Shown: piece by piece, positions 16,448 to 24,225 of the stretch | Position numbering within the stretch: position 1 is the stretch's first letter | Layout of the letters: every line of letters begins with the position of its first letter | DNA from: Candidatus Avelusimicrobium pecoris | GTDB lineage: Bacteria > Elusimicrobiota > Elusimicrobia > Elusimicrobiales > Elusimicrobiaceae | Assembly (NCBI GenBank): GCA_902761975.1 | Contig: CACWMG010000004.1 | Span: forward strand, 26,696 to 72,362 | DNA: 45,667 nucleotides | Reading direction: 5' to 3' | Notes under the pieces: generated by a model | What the model saw: only the letters and a program-made list of their open reading frames with translations | What the model was told of the DNA's origin: nothing | The model's database searches: none | Position numbers and translations under genes: made by a program

Positions 16448-19400
16448 ATGCATAAGCTACTGTCGCTCGTGCTGAGCATAAGCATCTTGGTAAGCAGTAT
16501 CACTCCGGCTATGGCGCAAGCCAAAGCCGGCCGCGGCGTTGTAAAAGGCCTACGCCAAACGAACACCCTGGCCAACAAACGCGCCCTTACCCAACTAAAC
16601 CAAAATTTGAACCGCCGTGTTTTGGCACAAGCCGCCGCCGTTCCCTCCACTATTTCCGCCCGTATTGTCATGGGCCAAACCCAAGGCCTGGCCGCCGAAA
16701 TTTTAAATAAACCTGCTTTACTACGCGCCCCCATTTTACGTAGTGATTTTGTCTCCCTTTCTTTAATTCCCGGCACGCTGACCCCCGCCCAACGCACCCA
16801 AGCCGCCCAAGTATATGCCGCTCATTTAAAACATACCCAAAAAGCATTGCAAGTTGCCCAAGCCGATTTACCCACTTTCCTCTCTTTTGCCGCCCAAAAC
16901 CCCTCTAACCCCGCCGTACTTTCCGTGCAATATACGCTGGCCGACGCGTCCGCCTTGGGTATGGTGGGAACAAAAGAAAACGCCCCTATCCTCTTAGATT
17001 TTTATAAACAAGCCCAAGGCACCTTATTTGAAGATACCGCCGCCCTCATCACCGCACGCGGACTATTGCGCATGCAGGCCTATAAAGAATTAGAAAAATG
17101 GCTTAGCGAAACAGAACCTAAAAATATCTTAGCCGGGGTTACCTCGTACATTACTGAGCACAATCTCCCCCTTACCGTACCTCCGGCTTACGCACAACTG
17201 GAAAACACGCAAGCTAATAAGCAACTAGCCAACTTCTTAAAACATACCTTTGCCCCCAACCGCTTACACGCGGACCCGTCCGCTCAAGCCACCGAACAAT
17301 GGCTCACGCTCAGTGTTCCCAATAAGCCCCAACTTCCCGCGGCCCCCACGTTACAAACAGCCCCCAAAGCCGTTGCACAAGTGGCCCCTCAACAACCGGC
17401 CCAAGCCACAAAACCTACCGCCGCGCGTAGCGGGGTAGTGTATAGCGGCGTTCCCGTTTTTGCAGTAACTGACGCCTTGGAACGCTTTGGCACCTGGGCC
17501 CGGCGCAAATTACACCAACGCGTCCCCAATGAAGTCCCCTTTGAAGAAGCCGGTCTACACGAAAGCAACGTCCGCCCCGTATTTGCCGATGTGGAAATCC
17601 CTTCCAAAGCCGTTGTAGGCGGGGACTTGCTGGGTGTAGATGAAGTGCAAGAAGTTTCCGTCGGCGCAGACGGTTTTAAACTAACGCTAGTAGGGGAAGA
17701 TAATACAGAACACATTTTGCGCAACGTAGATTTAACCGTCAGCAACACGCTAAAAAACTTTTCCCCGGAATATAACCGCTTAGCCCTAGACCAAAAACAC
17801 ATTTTTGAACTGCGTAATTTAACCGTACCTGCCAAACGTCCGGACCACTTTTACTTTACTTTATCTACCTTAAACGGGGAATTAAATACCCTCTTAGCCG
17901 GGGCCCGTCAGCTTAACTTGGCCCGCCCCATGCGCATTAAAATCCAACGCACCAGCGCCCCAAAGGAATCTATTGCTCTGCCCGTATATGACACAAATTT
18001 ACAAGAACCGCCCGTCATCATGGCCGAAGTGGACAGCAGTTTGCTTAGCGGCATTAAATACCCCGAAAAAGGCCACATTTGGTCTTACAACGGTTCCCTC
18101 TATTTCCGCAGCGAAGAAGGAGAAACAACTGAACTTCAAAACGCTTTTGTCCGCTTACCTAAAACGGAAAGCAAATACTGGACGCAAATTTTAGCCATGT
18201 ACCCGCAAACGCCGTTTAAATTGGGCGTCTTTTCCACCACCGAAAAAATGGTCCCTCTTACTTACTTAGTTCCCAGTTTGCAAATTGGGTTAGGCAAAAC
18301 CTTAGCCCCCGTTTTAAACGATATGTCCACCTTGGGGGAAACCTCTTCCAGCGCTATTATGTTAGGGATTAACAACGTACTGCCCGCCCTGATGGGGTTA
18401 GTCCACCCGTTCCTCAAACAATACGGTGAAGCGGCCGTGTTCCGCGTCGGGGCTTCTATGTTCACTGCAGGCGGCTTAATTGCCTTAGCCAGTGGCCTAT
18501 ATGGGCACATTGGCACCGGGATCATGGGGAGCTGGCAACTGGCCGGGTTCCTAACTTCCAGTGTCCTCATTGCACTGGGCACTAACATTACCCGTTTTGT
18601 ACAAAACCTACTGATGAGTGCCAACCGCGGCATTGTACCGCAAACCAACTCTTTCCAAAAGAAAGAAGTGGTACAAGGAGCTAAAACCGTATCGCAAACC
18701 TACAATGCCAAGTTCTTCTTAAAACGCGGCTACGAAGTATTAACTAAAAAATCCAACAAATCCTTGCGCGACATTGTATTCTATCAACGCGGAGCCATGT
18801 TTAAAAACTTAGGGACTATGTTGTTCTTGTCCTTTCCCTGGCTAGCCAATATGGCCGGCAAAGCTTTGGGGTATGACCTGGGGTTGGACTTTTCCGCCAG
18901 CTATGTTCCTTACTCTATCTACAGCTTATACACACTTCGCCAAGTGATGAAAACCCGCTACAAAGACGCTTTCCCGCTTAACCAAACGGTACTGCAAAAC
19001 AATTTGCAAGATGTAGCCCAAGCCGCTACGTTAAATATCAATACCATCAATCCGGCTGAACTTTCTGCCGATCATCCGGTTATCATGCAATCGGCCAAAA
19101 AAATTAAAGCCGCTATTGATGCCTTAACTCCGGTAGAAGCGCGCAAAACTAAAACTACGATTAATGCCTTAACCGCCAAGCATGAACAAGAAGTAGGGGA
19201 AGAATTAGAAAATATGCTTGCTCTCTCCACAAACTACACGCCCGAACAAGCTAAAGCGGCGCGGGAAGCGTTGCAACAAGCGTTTGATAAACTGGGTAAC
19301 CGTAACGTTAAATTAAAAGATGTTATGATGATGAGCGGCTTACCCGCTGCCCTGGGAGCTATGACTTTAGCCACTTTGGGTGAGTTAGGGCTTTCCAACG

Positions 19401-19984
19401 GGTTAGCCTTTGCCATGCGCGAACTGGTAGGCAACGGCACGGCCGCTACGGGGATTGTGGGACTTCTCCTATACGGTTGTATGTTTGGGTGGCGTATTGT
19501 AGGCAACGTTTTAAGCCAACGCATGAGCGGGGGCAGTATGTATGCTGTGTCCTCTATGGCCTCGGTAGCGGGGCCCATGATGATGGCTCTAGCCGGTAGT
19601 AACGTAGGCCTGTTAGCTACGGGTGCTATCATTGCCTGCTTTGGTATCAGCAACTTCTTCTCACAAATGTATGAATATATGGTGGGCTTACATCCCAAAT
19701 ATAAACGCGAAATTGCCCTTTTAATTACCTACACCATGCCCGCCGCCGCCGTTCCGGCCGCTTTACTGCGCGGTGCGGTAGCCAAAACAGGGATTGCCTC
19801 ATTAGATATTGCCATTGCCGGTGCCGCCTTAGCCGCCAGCGTTGCGTTGACCCCGGGCATGCTTGCTAACTCCAGCATGGTACAAGGGGCCAAATACGGT
19901 TGGCAACAACTTAAAGCCAAACTACACCGTTTCTTCCACCGAGGCGGGGACCTTCCACCTGCCGCCGAAGTTCCGGCCAACTAA
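16448..19984 (+). CDS. large exported/membrane protein with MFS-like C-terminal half
   Basis: 1178 residues; no named family recognised. A signal peptide (1-23, ending AMA/Q) is followed by a helical Ala/Gln-rich region (about 24-295), a Pro/Ala/Gln linker (295-328) and a beta-rich soluble region (about 365-595) in which phrases such as VEIPSKAVVGGDLLG and MRIKIQRT suggest paired strands. From about 600 to 1150 there are roughly a dozen hydrophobic segments, split by a charged helical stretch of about 115 residues (836-953). This 6 + loop + 6 layout resembles MFS transporters. The tail is short and basic (LKAKLHRFFHRGG). The ribosome site AGGAGGGGG is very strong, so high expression is likely. 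It could be a transporter fused to a periplasmic domain or a surface anchor. Confidence 0.75.
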   Translation: MHKLLSLVLSISILVSSITPAMAQAKAGRGVVKGLRQTNTLANKRALTQLNQNLNRRVLAQAAAVPSTISARIVMGQTQGLAAEILNKPALLRAPILRSDFVSLSLIPGTLTPAQRTQAAQVYAAHLKHTQKALQVAQADLPTFLSFAAQNPSNPAVLSVQYTLADASALGMVGTKENAPILLDFYKQAQGTLFEDTAALITARGLLRMQAYKELEKWLSETEPKNILAGVTSYITEHNLPLTVPPAYAQLENTQANKQLANFLKHTFAPNRLHADPSAQATEQWLTLSVPNKPQLPAAPTLQTAPKAVAQVAPQQPAQATKPTAARSGVVYSGVPVFAVTDALERFGTWARRKLHQRVPNEVPFEEAGLHESNVRPVFADVEIPSKAVVGGDLLGVDEVQEVSVGADGFKLTLVGEDNTEHILRNVDLTVSNTLKNFSPEYNRLALDQKHIFELRNLTVPAKRPDHFYFTLSTLNGELNTLLAGARQLNLARPMRIKIQRTSAPKESIALPVYDTNLQEPPVIMAEVDSSLLSGIKYPEKGHIWSYNGSLYFRSEEGETTELQNAFVRLPKTESKYWTQILAMYPQTPFKLGVFSTTEKMVPLTYLVPSLQIGLGKTLAPVLNDMSTLGETSSSAIMLGINNVLPALMGLVHPFLKQYGEAAVFRVGASMFTAGGLIALASGLYGHIGTGIMGSWQLAGFLTSSVLIALGTNITRFVQNLLMSANRGIVPQTNSFQKKEVVQGAKTVSQTYNAKFFLKRGYEVLTKKSNKSLRDIVFYQRGAMFKNLGTMLFLSFPWLANMAGKALGYDLGLDFSASYVPYSIYSLYTLRQVMKTRYKDAFPLNQTVLQNNLQDVAQAATLNINTINPAELSADHPVIMQSAKKIKAAIDALTPVEARKTKTTINALTAKHEQEVGEELENMLALSTNYTPEQAKAAREALQQAFDKLGNRNVKLKDVMMMSGLPAALGAMTLATLGELGLSNGLAFAMRELVGNGTAATGIVGLLLYGCMFGWRIVGNVLSQRMSGGSMYAVSSMASVAGPMMMALAGSNVGLLATGAIIACFGISNFFSQMYEYMVGLHPKYKREIALLITYTMPAAAVPAALLRGAVAKTGIASLDIAIAGAALAASVALTPGMLANSSMVQGAKYGWQQLKAKLHRFFHRGGDLPPAAEVPAN

Positions 19985-20001
19985 TTGGTTGTTTTCTCCA
20001 T

Positions 20002-20034
20002 AAAAAAAGAGCCCTCTTATCGGGGCTCCTTTCA
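20002..20034. terminator. bidirectional intrinsic terminator
   Basis: GAGCCC (20009-20014) pairs with GGGCTC (20023-20028). Seven A precede it (20002-20008), which gives a T run on the minus strand, and CTTTC follows on the plus strand. It separates the convergent large membrane protein and PHP genes and is stronger on the minus strand. Confidence 0.85.
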
Positions 20035-20048
20035 TTTTATACAACTTG

Positions 20049-20858
20049 TTAAAACAATTTGCTAAGTAACCTATCAAAATGATTTTTCGGCAGTGGCATG
20101 CCGGGGGCAACGGTTTTTCCGCCTCTGGGGCCGTGAAAGTCGGACCCGGCCGTAATAAAAAGCCCATATCGGTCCGCTAGGTACGTTAGCTCCTGGCGCA
20201 TAGCAAAACTATGCGCCGGGTAATACACTTCTATCCCGTCCAGTCCGGCCTCTACCCACGCCGGGAAGTCCCAATGGTCACTCACCAACCCGGGGTGCGC
20301 AATGACCGCGAGCCCTCCGGCCTTTTTAATGTGCTTAATAGCTTCCACCGCACTCACGCCAATAGCCGGCACATAACCGGGCTGTCCTTCCAGTAAATAC
20401 TTGCGAAACGCCGCCTGGCGCGACGGAACAAACCCCTTGGCACGCAGGGCATCTGCCACATGCGCGCGGGAAACGGTATTGGCCGCGCGGGAAAAAACAT
20501 CTTGCTCACTAAGGTCCACTCCTGCCGCTTGCAATTGTGCAATCACTTGTTTAATGCGCCCTTGCCGGGCCGTGCGGTTAGCGGCTAAAAACTGTTGAAA
20601 CTCCGGGTTTGTTACGTCTATATTATACCCGGTAAAATGCAGGTGGTCGTGGTCCTTGGTACTAATTTCCACCCCCGTCACAAAACGCAAGTTGCGCTCA
20701 CGTGCCAACGCTTGCGCCTGCGCCACACCGTCCGTAGTATCGTGGTCCGTAAGTGCCAACACTTGCACCCCCCTTTTTAAAGCAGCATGCACCACTTCTT
20801 CGGGCGTCCAGGTTCCGTCCGAAAAAGTAGAATGGGTATGCAAGTCCACGGTCGGCAT
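20049..20858 (-). CDS. PHP-domain phosphoesterase (RNase AM/YciV-like)
   Basis: 269 residues. DLHTHSTFSDG (5-15), LTDHDTTDG, TGVEIST, VIAHPG and TAGSDFHGP supply the full set of PHP metal ligands in order. The overall pattern and length match the YciV/TrpH group, whose E. coli member is a 5'-3' exoribonuclease that trims rRNA precursors and also dephosphorylates nucleoside 3',5'-bisphosphates. Which activity applies here cannot be told from the sequence. It begins one base after the NifU-domain gene ends, so it is second in a two-gene unit. Confidence 0.88.
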   Translation of the reverse strand: MPTVDLHTHSTFSDGTWTPEEVVHAALKRGVQVLALTDHDTTDGVAQAQALARERNLRFVTGVEISTKDHDHLHFTGYNIDVTNPEFQQFLAANRTARQGRIKQVIAQLQAAGVDLSEQDVFSRAANTVSRAHVADALRAKGFVPSRQAAFRKYLLEGQPGYVPAIGVSAVEAIKHIKKAGGLAVIAHPGLVSDHWDFPAWVEAGLDGIEVYYPAHSFAMRQELTYLADRYGLFITAGSDFHGPRGGKTVAPGMPLPKNHFDRLLSKLF

Positions 20859-20859
20859 A

Positions 20860-21084
20860 TTAAACGCGTTCTACCGCCGTTACACCGGGCACTACTTCTT
20901 TAATGCGCCGTTCTACTACGGCTTGCAACGTCATTTGTGCGTGCGGGCAACTACCGCAGTGGCCGCGTAAGCCCACAGTTACAATGCCGGTCTTTTCGTC
21001 CACACTTACCAGTTCAATATCCCCCCCGTCGGATTGCAAAATCGGGCGGATTTCGTTAATTACTTTTTCTACTTGTTCTTTCAT
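20860..21084 (-). CDS. NifU-like C-terminal domain protein (Fe-S scaffold)
   Basis: 74 residues, a stand-alone NifU C-terminal domain (PF01106). IRPILQSDGGDIELVSVD is the family start and GHCGSCPHAQMT carries the CxxC pair that binds or transfers an iron-sulfur cluster. Such small proteins act as carriers delivering clusters to apo-proteins; MtaB and HemW in this window are possible clients (inference). A GAGAGG ribosome site lies before the ATG, and TATAAT around 21110 on the minus strand is a likely -10. Confidence 0.92.
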   Translation of the reverse strand: MKEQVEKVINEIRPILQSDGGDIELVSVDEKTGIVTVGLRGHCGSCPHAQMTLQAVVERRIKEVVPGVTAVERV

Positions 21085-21162
21085 AAATACCTCTCAAAAC
21101 AATTTCTTATATTATATCTTTTTTAGCACCTATGCGCCCACTGCCCTTTTTTGTAAAAAAAC

Positions 21163-21192
21163 TTGCAAAAACACGTCCAGTATTGCTATACT
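21163..21192 (+). promoter_or_regulatory. promoter of SH3-domain protein gene
   Basis: TTGCAA (21163-21168), an 18-bp spacer, then an extended TGC-TATACT -10 box (21187-21192). The mRNA would have a leader of about 30 nt containing the AAGGAG ribosome site. Confidence 0.7.
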
Positions 21193-21230
21193 GAGTGTAT
21201 AAGATTTTAACTTACGCAGTAAGGAGAACT

Positions 21231-21698
21231 ATGAAACAACTTATCGCTTTAGTAGCGCTTGTTTTACTTGTCAGTATCCCGGCCACGGCCCAAAAATACG
21301 CCAGCGTAAATGCTAAACGCGCCAATATCCGCTCTTGCGCCGGCACCAAATGTGCCGTTAAATGGTACGCCTGGCGCTACACCCCGGTCATTATGCTTAA
21401 AGCCAATGAAACTAAAGACTGGGTACTGGTAAAAGATTTTGAAGGATACCAAGGGTGGATTTCCGCCCCCTTACTCAGCCCCGAAGGCGGCATGTCTGCT
21501 AAGTTAGACGTAAACGTACGCAAAAGCCCTTCTGCCAATTCGGACATTGTCTGCACCGTAGAAAAAGGATATCCCTTTAAATACTTAGCCAAAAAAGGCA
21601 AATGGATTCAAGTAAAAGACGAACCCGAAAACCCGAAAAGCGGCGTATGCAAGGGGTGGGTGTATAATGCCAACCTATGGGGTTTCTTTAAACAATAA
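21231..21698 (+). CDS. exported protein with two bacterial SH3 domains
   Basis: 155 residues from the ATG at 21231, fixed by AAGGAG six bases upstream. A signal peptide (1-20, SIPATAQ) is followed by two SH3b-like repeats: SVNAKRANIRSCAGTKCAV...GWISAPLL (about 25-85) and KLDVNVRKSPSANSDIVCTVEKG...GWVYNANL (about 90-150). The phrases NxRxxP/S and GW-V/I mark this fold, which usually binds cell-wall peptides. It is likely periplasmic and wall-associated. There is no catalytic domain, so it may be a targeting or scaffold protein. Confidence 0.85.
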   Translation: MKQLIALVALVLLVSIPATAQKYASVNAKRANIRSCAGTKCAVKWYAWRYTPVIMLKANETKDWVLVKDFEGYQGWISAPLLSPEGGMSAKLDVNVRKSPSANSDIVCTVEKGYPFKYLAKKGKWIQVKDEPENPKSGVCKGWVYNANLWGFFKQ

Positions 21699-21730
21699 TT
21701 AACGACCCCGGTGAAGTAACTTTTTAACGC

Positions 21731-21770
21731 ACGCACCCCAAAACACAAAGTTTTGGGGTGCGTTGCTTTT
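21731..21770 (+). terminator. intrinsic terminator after SH3 protein
   Basis: A fourteen-pair stem from 21731-21744 to 21750-21763 (core CGCACCCCAAAAC with GTTTTGGGGTGCG), with loop ACAAA and T-rich tail TTGCTTTT. Confidence 0.85.
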
Positions 21771-21780
21771 CAGCGATACA

Positions 21781-21885
21781 ATTTTCCAAAACCGGGCCAT
21801 TTTGACGTACCTTGCCCTTGACGTGTCATCCAGACACGCCTGTGCGGGCAACTTGTCCGCCAAACTGTCCTCGGTTTTGAAAAAT
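21781..21885. repeat. 105-bp imperfect inverted repeat
   Basis: The ends ATTTTCCAAAACCG (21781-21794) and CGGTTTTGAAAAAT (21872-21885) are inverted copies with one mismatch. Moving inward, TTGCCC (21812-21817) pairs with GGGCAA (21846-21851), and CGTGTC (21822-21827) pairs with GACACG (21833-21838) around a 5-nt loop. The whole element can fold as one long interrupted hairpin. No reading frame and no T tail. It could be a MITE-like element or a structured RNA. Confidence 0.6.
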
Positions 21886-21941
21886 CATCTTATCCTCTAC
21901 TTTACCCGGTGATGTTTAGAACAGGCGCAAATTTCCTTTGC

Positions 21942-21969
21942 CGTCATTGCGAGCGGTAGCGAAGCAACC
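21942..21969. repeat. short REP-like palindromic motif
   Basis: It begins CGTCATTGCGAG and ends AGCGAAGCAACC, with TTGC and GCAA inverted around GAGCGGTAGCGAA. Very similar short palindromes recur between genes in many bacterial genomes (from memory). Only one clear copy is seen in this window. Confidence 0.4.
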
Positions 21970-21993
21970 CCCTTGCAAACTTCACTTACTTTA

Positions 21994-22008
21994 GGGTACA
22001 ATATAAGT
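21994..22008 (+). promoter_or_regulatory. -10 box (GGGTACAAT), leaderless start
   Basis: GGG followed by TACAAT (21997-22002), six bases before the ATG at 22009. No ribosome site. The same GGGTACAAT string is the -10 box of both pilin leaders. Confidence 0.6.
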
Positions 22009-22485
22009 ATGAAAAAGATTTTTGCTTTATTTATAGCTGTTTTTTGCGCCGCCGGCGCGTATTATTATTGCAAACACCTGCCCGAACAACAAGGCCGTTT
22101 TAGTGTAGCGGGCACCGTTAACGTACCGGAGCGTTTATTGCAACTGGCTCAAGCCGATAACAATTCCTGCGCGATTATTGTCAAAAACGAGGCCGACGTT
22201 CCCGTGGCCATTAAGCGCGTGGTCAACCCCAAGTTTCCGCTCCAATTTACCCTAGGGGAAGAAGATTTACTGACAGAAAGCGTGGGCAACGCACTCAAAC
22301 TGGAAGTTCAAATCAACAGCCACGGCCAACTGGGCATTATTAAAGAAGGCGACGTATTTGGCAGTGTGGACGGCCTTATTGCCGCCAACGCCAAAGACGT
22401 TATGGTAGAAGCCGGCAAGACGCTTGGTAAAGTGCAACTGGCCAAAAACGTCAAAGGCAATTTCTTCCGCACCGCCGCCCGGTAA
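22009..22485 (+). CDS. membrane-anchored protein with CcmH/CcmI Ig-like domain
   Basis: 158 residues. An N-terminal signal anchor (1-20) is followed by one domain beginning SVAGTVNVPERLLQLA and running through VPVAIKRVVNPKFPLQFTLGEEDLL and IIKEGDVFGS. This order resembles the Ig-like domain at the end of cytochrome c biogenesis protein CcmI/CycH. Here it stands alone, with no cytochrome genes nearby, so a haem role should not be assumed. An upstream ATG (21973) exists, but the -10 box next to the ATG at 22009 argues for the shorter form. A terminator follows at once. Confidence 0.6.
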   Translation: MKKIFALFIAVFCAAGAYYYCKHLPEQQGRFSVAGTVNVPERLLQLAQADNNSCAIIVKNEADVPVAIKRVVNPKFPLQFTLGEEDLLTESVGNALKLEVQINSHGQLGIIKEGDVFGSVDGLIAANAKDVMVEAGKTLGKVQLAKNVKGNFFRTAAR

Positions 22486-22503
22486 GTTTGTGATTTTGAA
22501 GGT

Positions 22504-22539
22504 AAAACCCCCGGCTTTAAGTGCCGGGGGTTTTAGTTA
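22504..22539. terminator. bidirectional intrinsic terminator
   Basis: AAAACCCCCGGC (22504-22515) pairs perfectly with GCCGGGGGTTTT (22523-22534) around a 7-nt loop. A on one side and T on the other let it work for the plus gene before it and the minus pilin gene, whose stop is at 22537. Confidence 0.93.
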
Positions 22540-23229
22540 TTTAGTGTAATGCCATTCAAGATACGTAGTATTATCTAGTGTGGGTGTAGATAATCCTGTT
22601 TCTTGTTTACAAATTTTATTTTGAATAGCATTTAAATCAGTAGTTGGAGCTACACAGACCCAGTATCCCGTGTGAATAAAATTTGTAGGGAGATGAATAT
22701 AATATTTTTGTAGATAAGGATAAGATCCTTTTATTAAGGGTTTGCAGATCATGGAGTACGAGCCTATCTGACAGTGTCCCCAGTCAAAGATTCGGCGCGC
22801 TTTATCATTGGGATCTTCTTCCCCGCCAACATCTATATCTAATTCTTCAAATGTAGTTGCGTATTGCCCATTGGCCAAATAATATACTTCTTGCGCGTCC
22901 GCTATACTTTTAACCAAAAATTTTAGGTTTGCATACCGGCTTTTAGCCACAGCTACTTGGTATTGTGGCACGGCCACCGCCGCCAAAATACCAATGATGA
23001 GTACCACAACCAAAAGCTCTATAAGCGTAAAGCCGCGCGCCGTTATCTGCCCCCCTTGTGGGGGAAGTACGCCGCAGGCGGGTAGGGGGGTTGTCAAAAA
23101 AGCCTTCTTATTTAAAAACCCCCTTTTGTCCTTCCAGGATATTTTCCCCACATGGGGGACAATAAAAAATGGCTGACCTACTTGTTCAATTTGCGTTTTT
23201 CCCCGCCGGGTGTTGTTTGTAAGGTTCAT
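22537..23229 (-). CDS. type IV pilin-like protein with an unusually long prepilin leader
   Basis: 230 residues from the ATG at 23229, which has AGGAG eight bases upstream. The frame is open to 23433, but that part is the RNA leader. The prepilin signature is G66/FTLIELLVVVLIIGILAAVAVPQYQ, with the Glu at +5 of the mature protein. The mature form is 164 residues, with four Cys in its C-terminal part (two possible disulfides) and the helix extension AVAKSRYANLKFLVKSIADAQEVYYLANGQY typical of PilE/PulG-type subunits. The leader peptide is 66 residues instead of the usual 5-15, because a 168-bp palindromic element sits inside it. Removing residues 11-66 would give MNLTNNTRRG/FTLIELL. Whether prepilin peptidase still processes it is unknown. 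Confidence 0.88.
   Translation of the reverse strand: MNLTNNTRRGKTQIEQVGQPFFIVPHVGKISWKDKRGFLNKKAFLTTPLPACGVLPPQGGQITARGFTLIELLVVVLIIGILAAVAVPQYQVAVAKSRYANLKFLVKSIADAQEVYYLANGQYATTFEELDIDVGGEEDPNDKARRIFDWGHCQIGSYSMICKPLIKGSYPYLQKYYIHLPTNFIHTGYWVCVAPTTDLNAIQNKICKQETGLSTPTLDNTTYLEWHYTK
23032..23199 (-). repeat. in-frame palindromic element inside pilin gene
   Basis: It corresponds to codons 11-66 of the pilin gene. It is rich in C and G runs that form hairpins: CCCCC-TTGT-GGGGG and a wider CCCCCC...GGGGGG pairing (about 23050-23090), and CCCCA-CAT-GGGGG near 23147-23157. The length is an exact multiple of three and no stop is introduced. Its translation (LTTPLPACGVLPPQGG) looks like that of intergenic palindromic repeats rather than pilin sequence. 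Confidence 0.65.
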
Positions 23230-23461
23230 GTTATGTGCTCCTAGGGTAAGTTTCAATTTTCCTGTTATCCGGAACACATAAAAACGGCTATTGACACTAA
23301 GTATCTTCGAGGTCTTAGGGCAACAGCCGCAGCCTCCCGCCTTTAAGACGGGAAACACTCGGCACACGCAGGCCGTCGCCTTTGTGTGCCTGATATCGGC
23401 TGTTTTTGGACTCGAAGATAGCTTATAAAGCACCCCGTTTCTTAAACGGTTCCAAAAACAG
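23230..23461 (-). ncRNA. structured 5' leader RNA of pilin gene (copy B)
   Basis: On the minus strand: -10 TACAAT (23468-23473), RNA 5' box CTGTTTTTGGA (23451-23461), hairpin P1 CCGTTT/AAACGG (about 23435-23449), and P2 TATCTTCGAG/CTCGAAGATA (23411-23420 with 23302-23311). P3 is ACAGCCG/CGGCTGT (23397-23403 with 23323-23329), P4 is GGCACAC/GTGTGCC (23384-23390 with 23361-23367), and P5 is CCCG/CGGG (23349-23352 with 23336-23339). P6 is TTATGTGTTCC/GGAGCACATAA (23271-23281 with 23231-23241), which covers the ribosome site. The copy at 45176 has the same plan with different stem sequences. Confidence 0.75.
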
Positions 23462-23540
23462 AATCAAATTGTACCCATAGTATAGCAAAAAACACAAGGT
23501 GTGTGAAAAAATTTCACGCGCGCGCGTTCTAAGAATATAG

Positions 23541-23553
23541 TAAAATATAAGCT
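23541..23553 (+). promoter_or_regulatory. -10 box, leaderless start
   Basis: TAAAAT (23541-23546) lies seven bases before the ATG at 23554, with no ribosome site between. It is divergent from the pilin leader promoter, about 70 bp away. Confidence 0.5.
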
Positions 23554-24180
23554 ATGAAACGCGGCATTCTTTTAGTAGCTACTTTTTCTATTTGCTCGGC
23601 GCTTTACGCTCAGGGAACGCTCACGCGCGAAGAAGCGCGCGAAGTCTTTGCCGCGTATAACCCGGCGTTACTACAAAAAGCCGCGCAGGACGAACAGCTA
23701 AACCAACTGTTGGACCAACTTTTACGTCAATTTACGTCCCAACATCCGGCCGATACGTTGGAAAACCGCCATACACTGATTGCTTTAGCGCGCAATTTTG
23801 AAAACTCGTTGGTCCTCAATCAAACGCTCACCCAATATCAGCAAGCGCTTATTTATTCCCAACACGGCACGGATATATCCGCCGCCGCGCGCGCACACGC
23901 CCGGGAAAAGCTAAACACTCTTTATCCGCGCATTTGGGCCGTTAGCGTGCAAGTAAAAGAAGATTTACTGCGCGCCTACAAAGCACAAAAAAACAAAAAA
24001 TTGCCCTCCGCTATTACCGCGTTGCAAGCGGATATAGCCCAGTTAAAAACCAACGTCGGGGAGCAACTGATAACGCTTACACAGCAGGCGCTCATACAAG
24101 CCGAGCAGCAAGCCCAACAAGCCGCGCAAGCTACCAATTTACACATTAAAACCAACCACAAAAAACCGGTAGCCGGTTAG
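23554..24180 (+). CDS. exported helical protein of unknown function
   Basis: 208 residues, family not recognised. A signal peptide (1-19, ending LYA/Q) is followed by an almost wholly helical, Gln/Ala/Leu-rich sequence with heptad-like spacing and a Gln/Ala tract (about 183-197). The tail is basic (KTNHKKPVAG). It is probably periplasmic and perhaps forms coiled coils. It stands 45 bases before secA and may be co-transcribed with it. Confidence 0.6.
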   Translation: MKRGILLVATFSICSALYAQGTLTREEAREVFAAYNPALLQKAAQDEQLNQLLDQLLRQFTSQHPADTLENRHTLIALARNFENSLVLNQTLTQYQQALIYSQHGTDISAAARAHAREKLNTLYPRIWAVSVQVKEDLLRAYKAQKNKKLPSAITALQADIAQLKTNVGEQLITLTQQALIQAEQQAQQAAQATNLHIKTNHKKPVAG

Positions 24181-24225
24181 TGGGAAACGTCGTACCTCGC
24201 AATTTTATTTTTAAGGATTTTAACT

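Noticed and set aside
16171..16455. Open frame of 94 codons between guaD and the large membrane protein
   Set aside because: Frames overlap here in three phases with low-complexity, Phe/Cys/Tyr-rich translations, no ribosome site, and the region is covered by hairpins and a terminator. It is more likely non-coding.
23230..23433. N-terminal extension of the pilin at 22537 up to 23433
   Set aside because: The extra 68 codons coincide with the leader RNA, which also occurs non-coding before the other pilin gene. The ATG at 23229 has the ribosome site.
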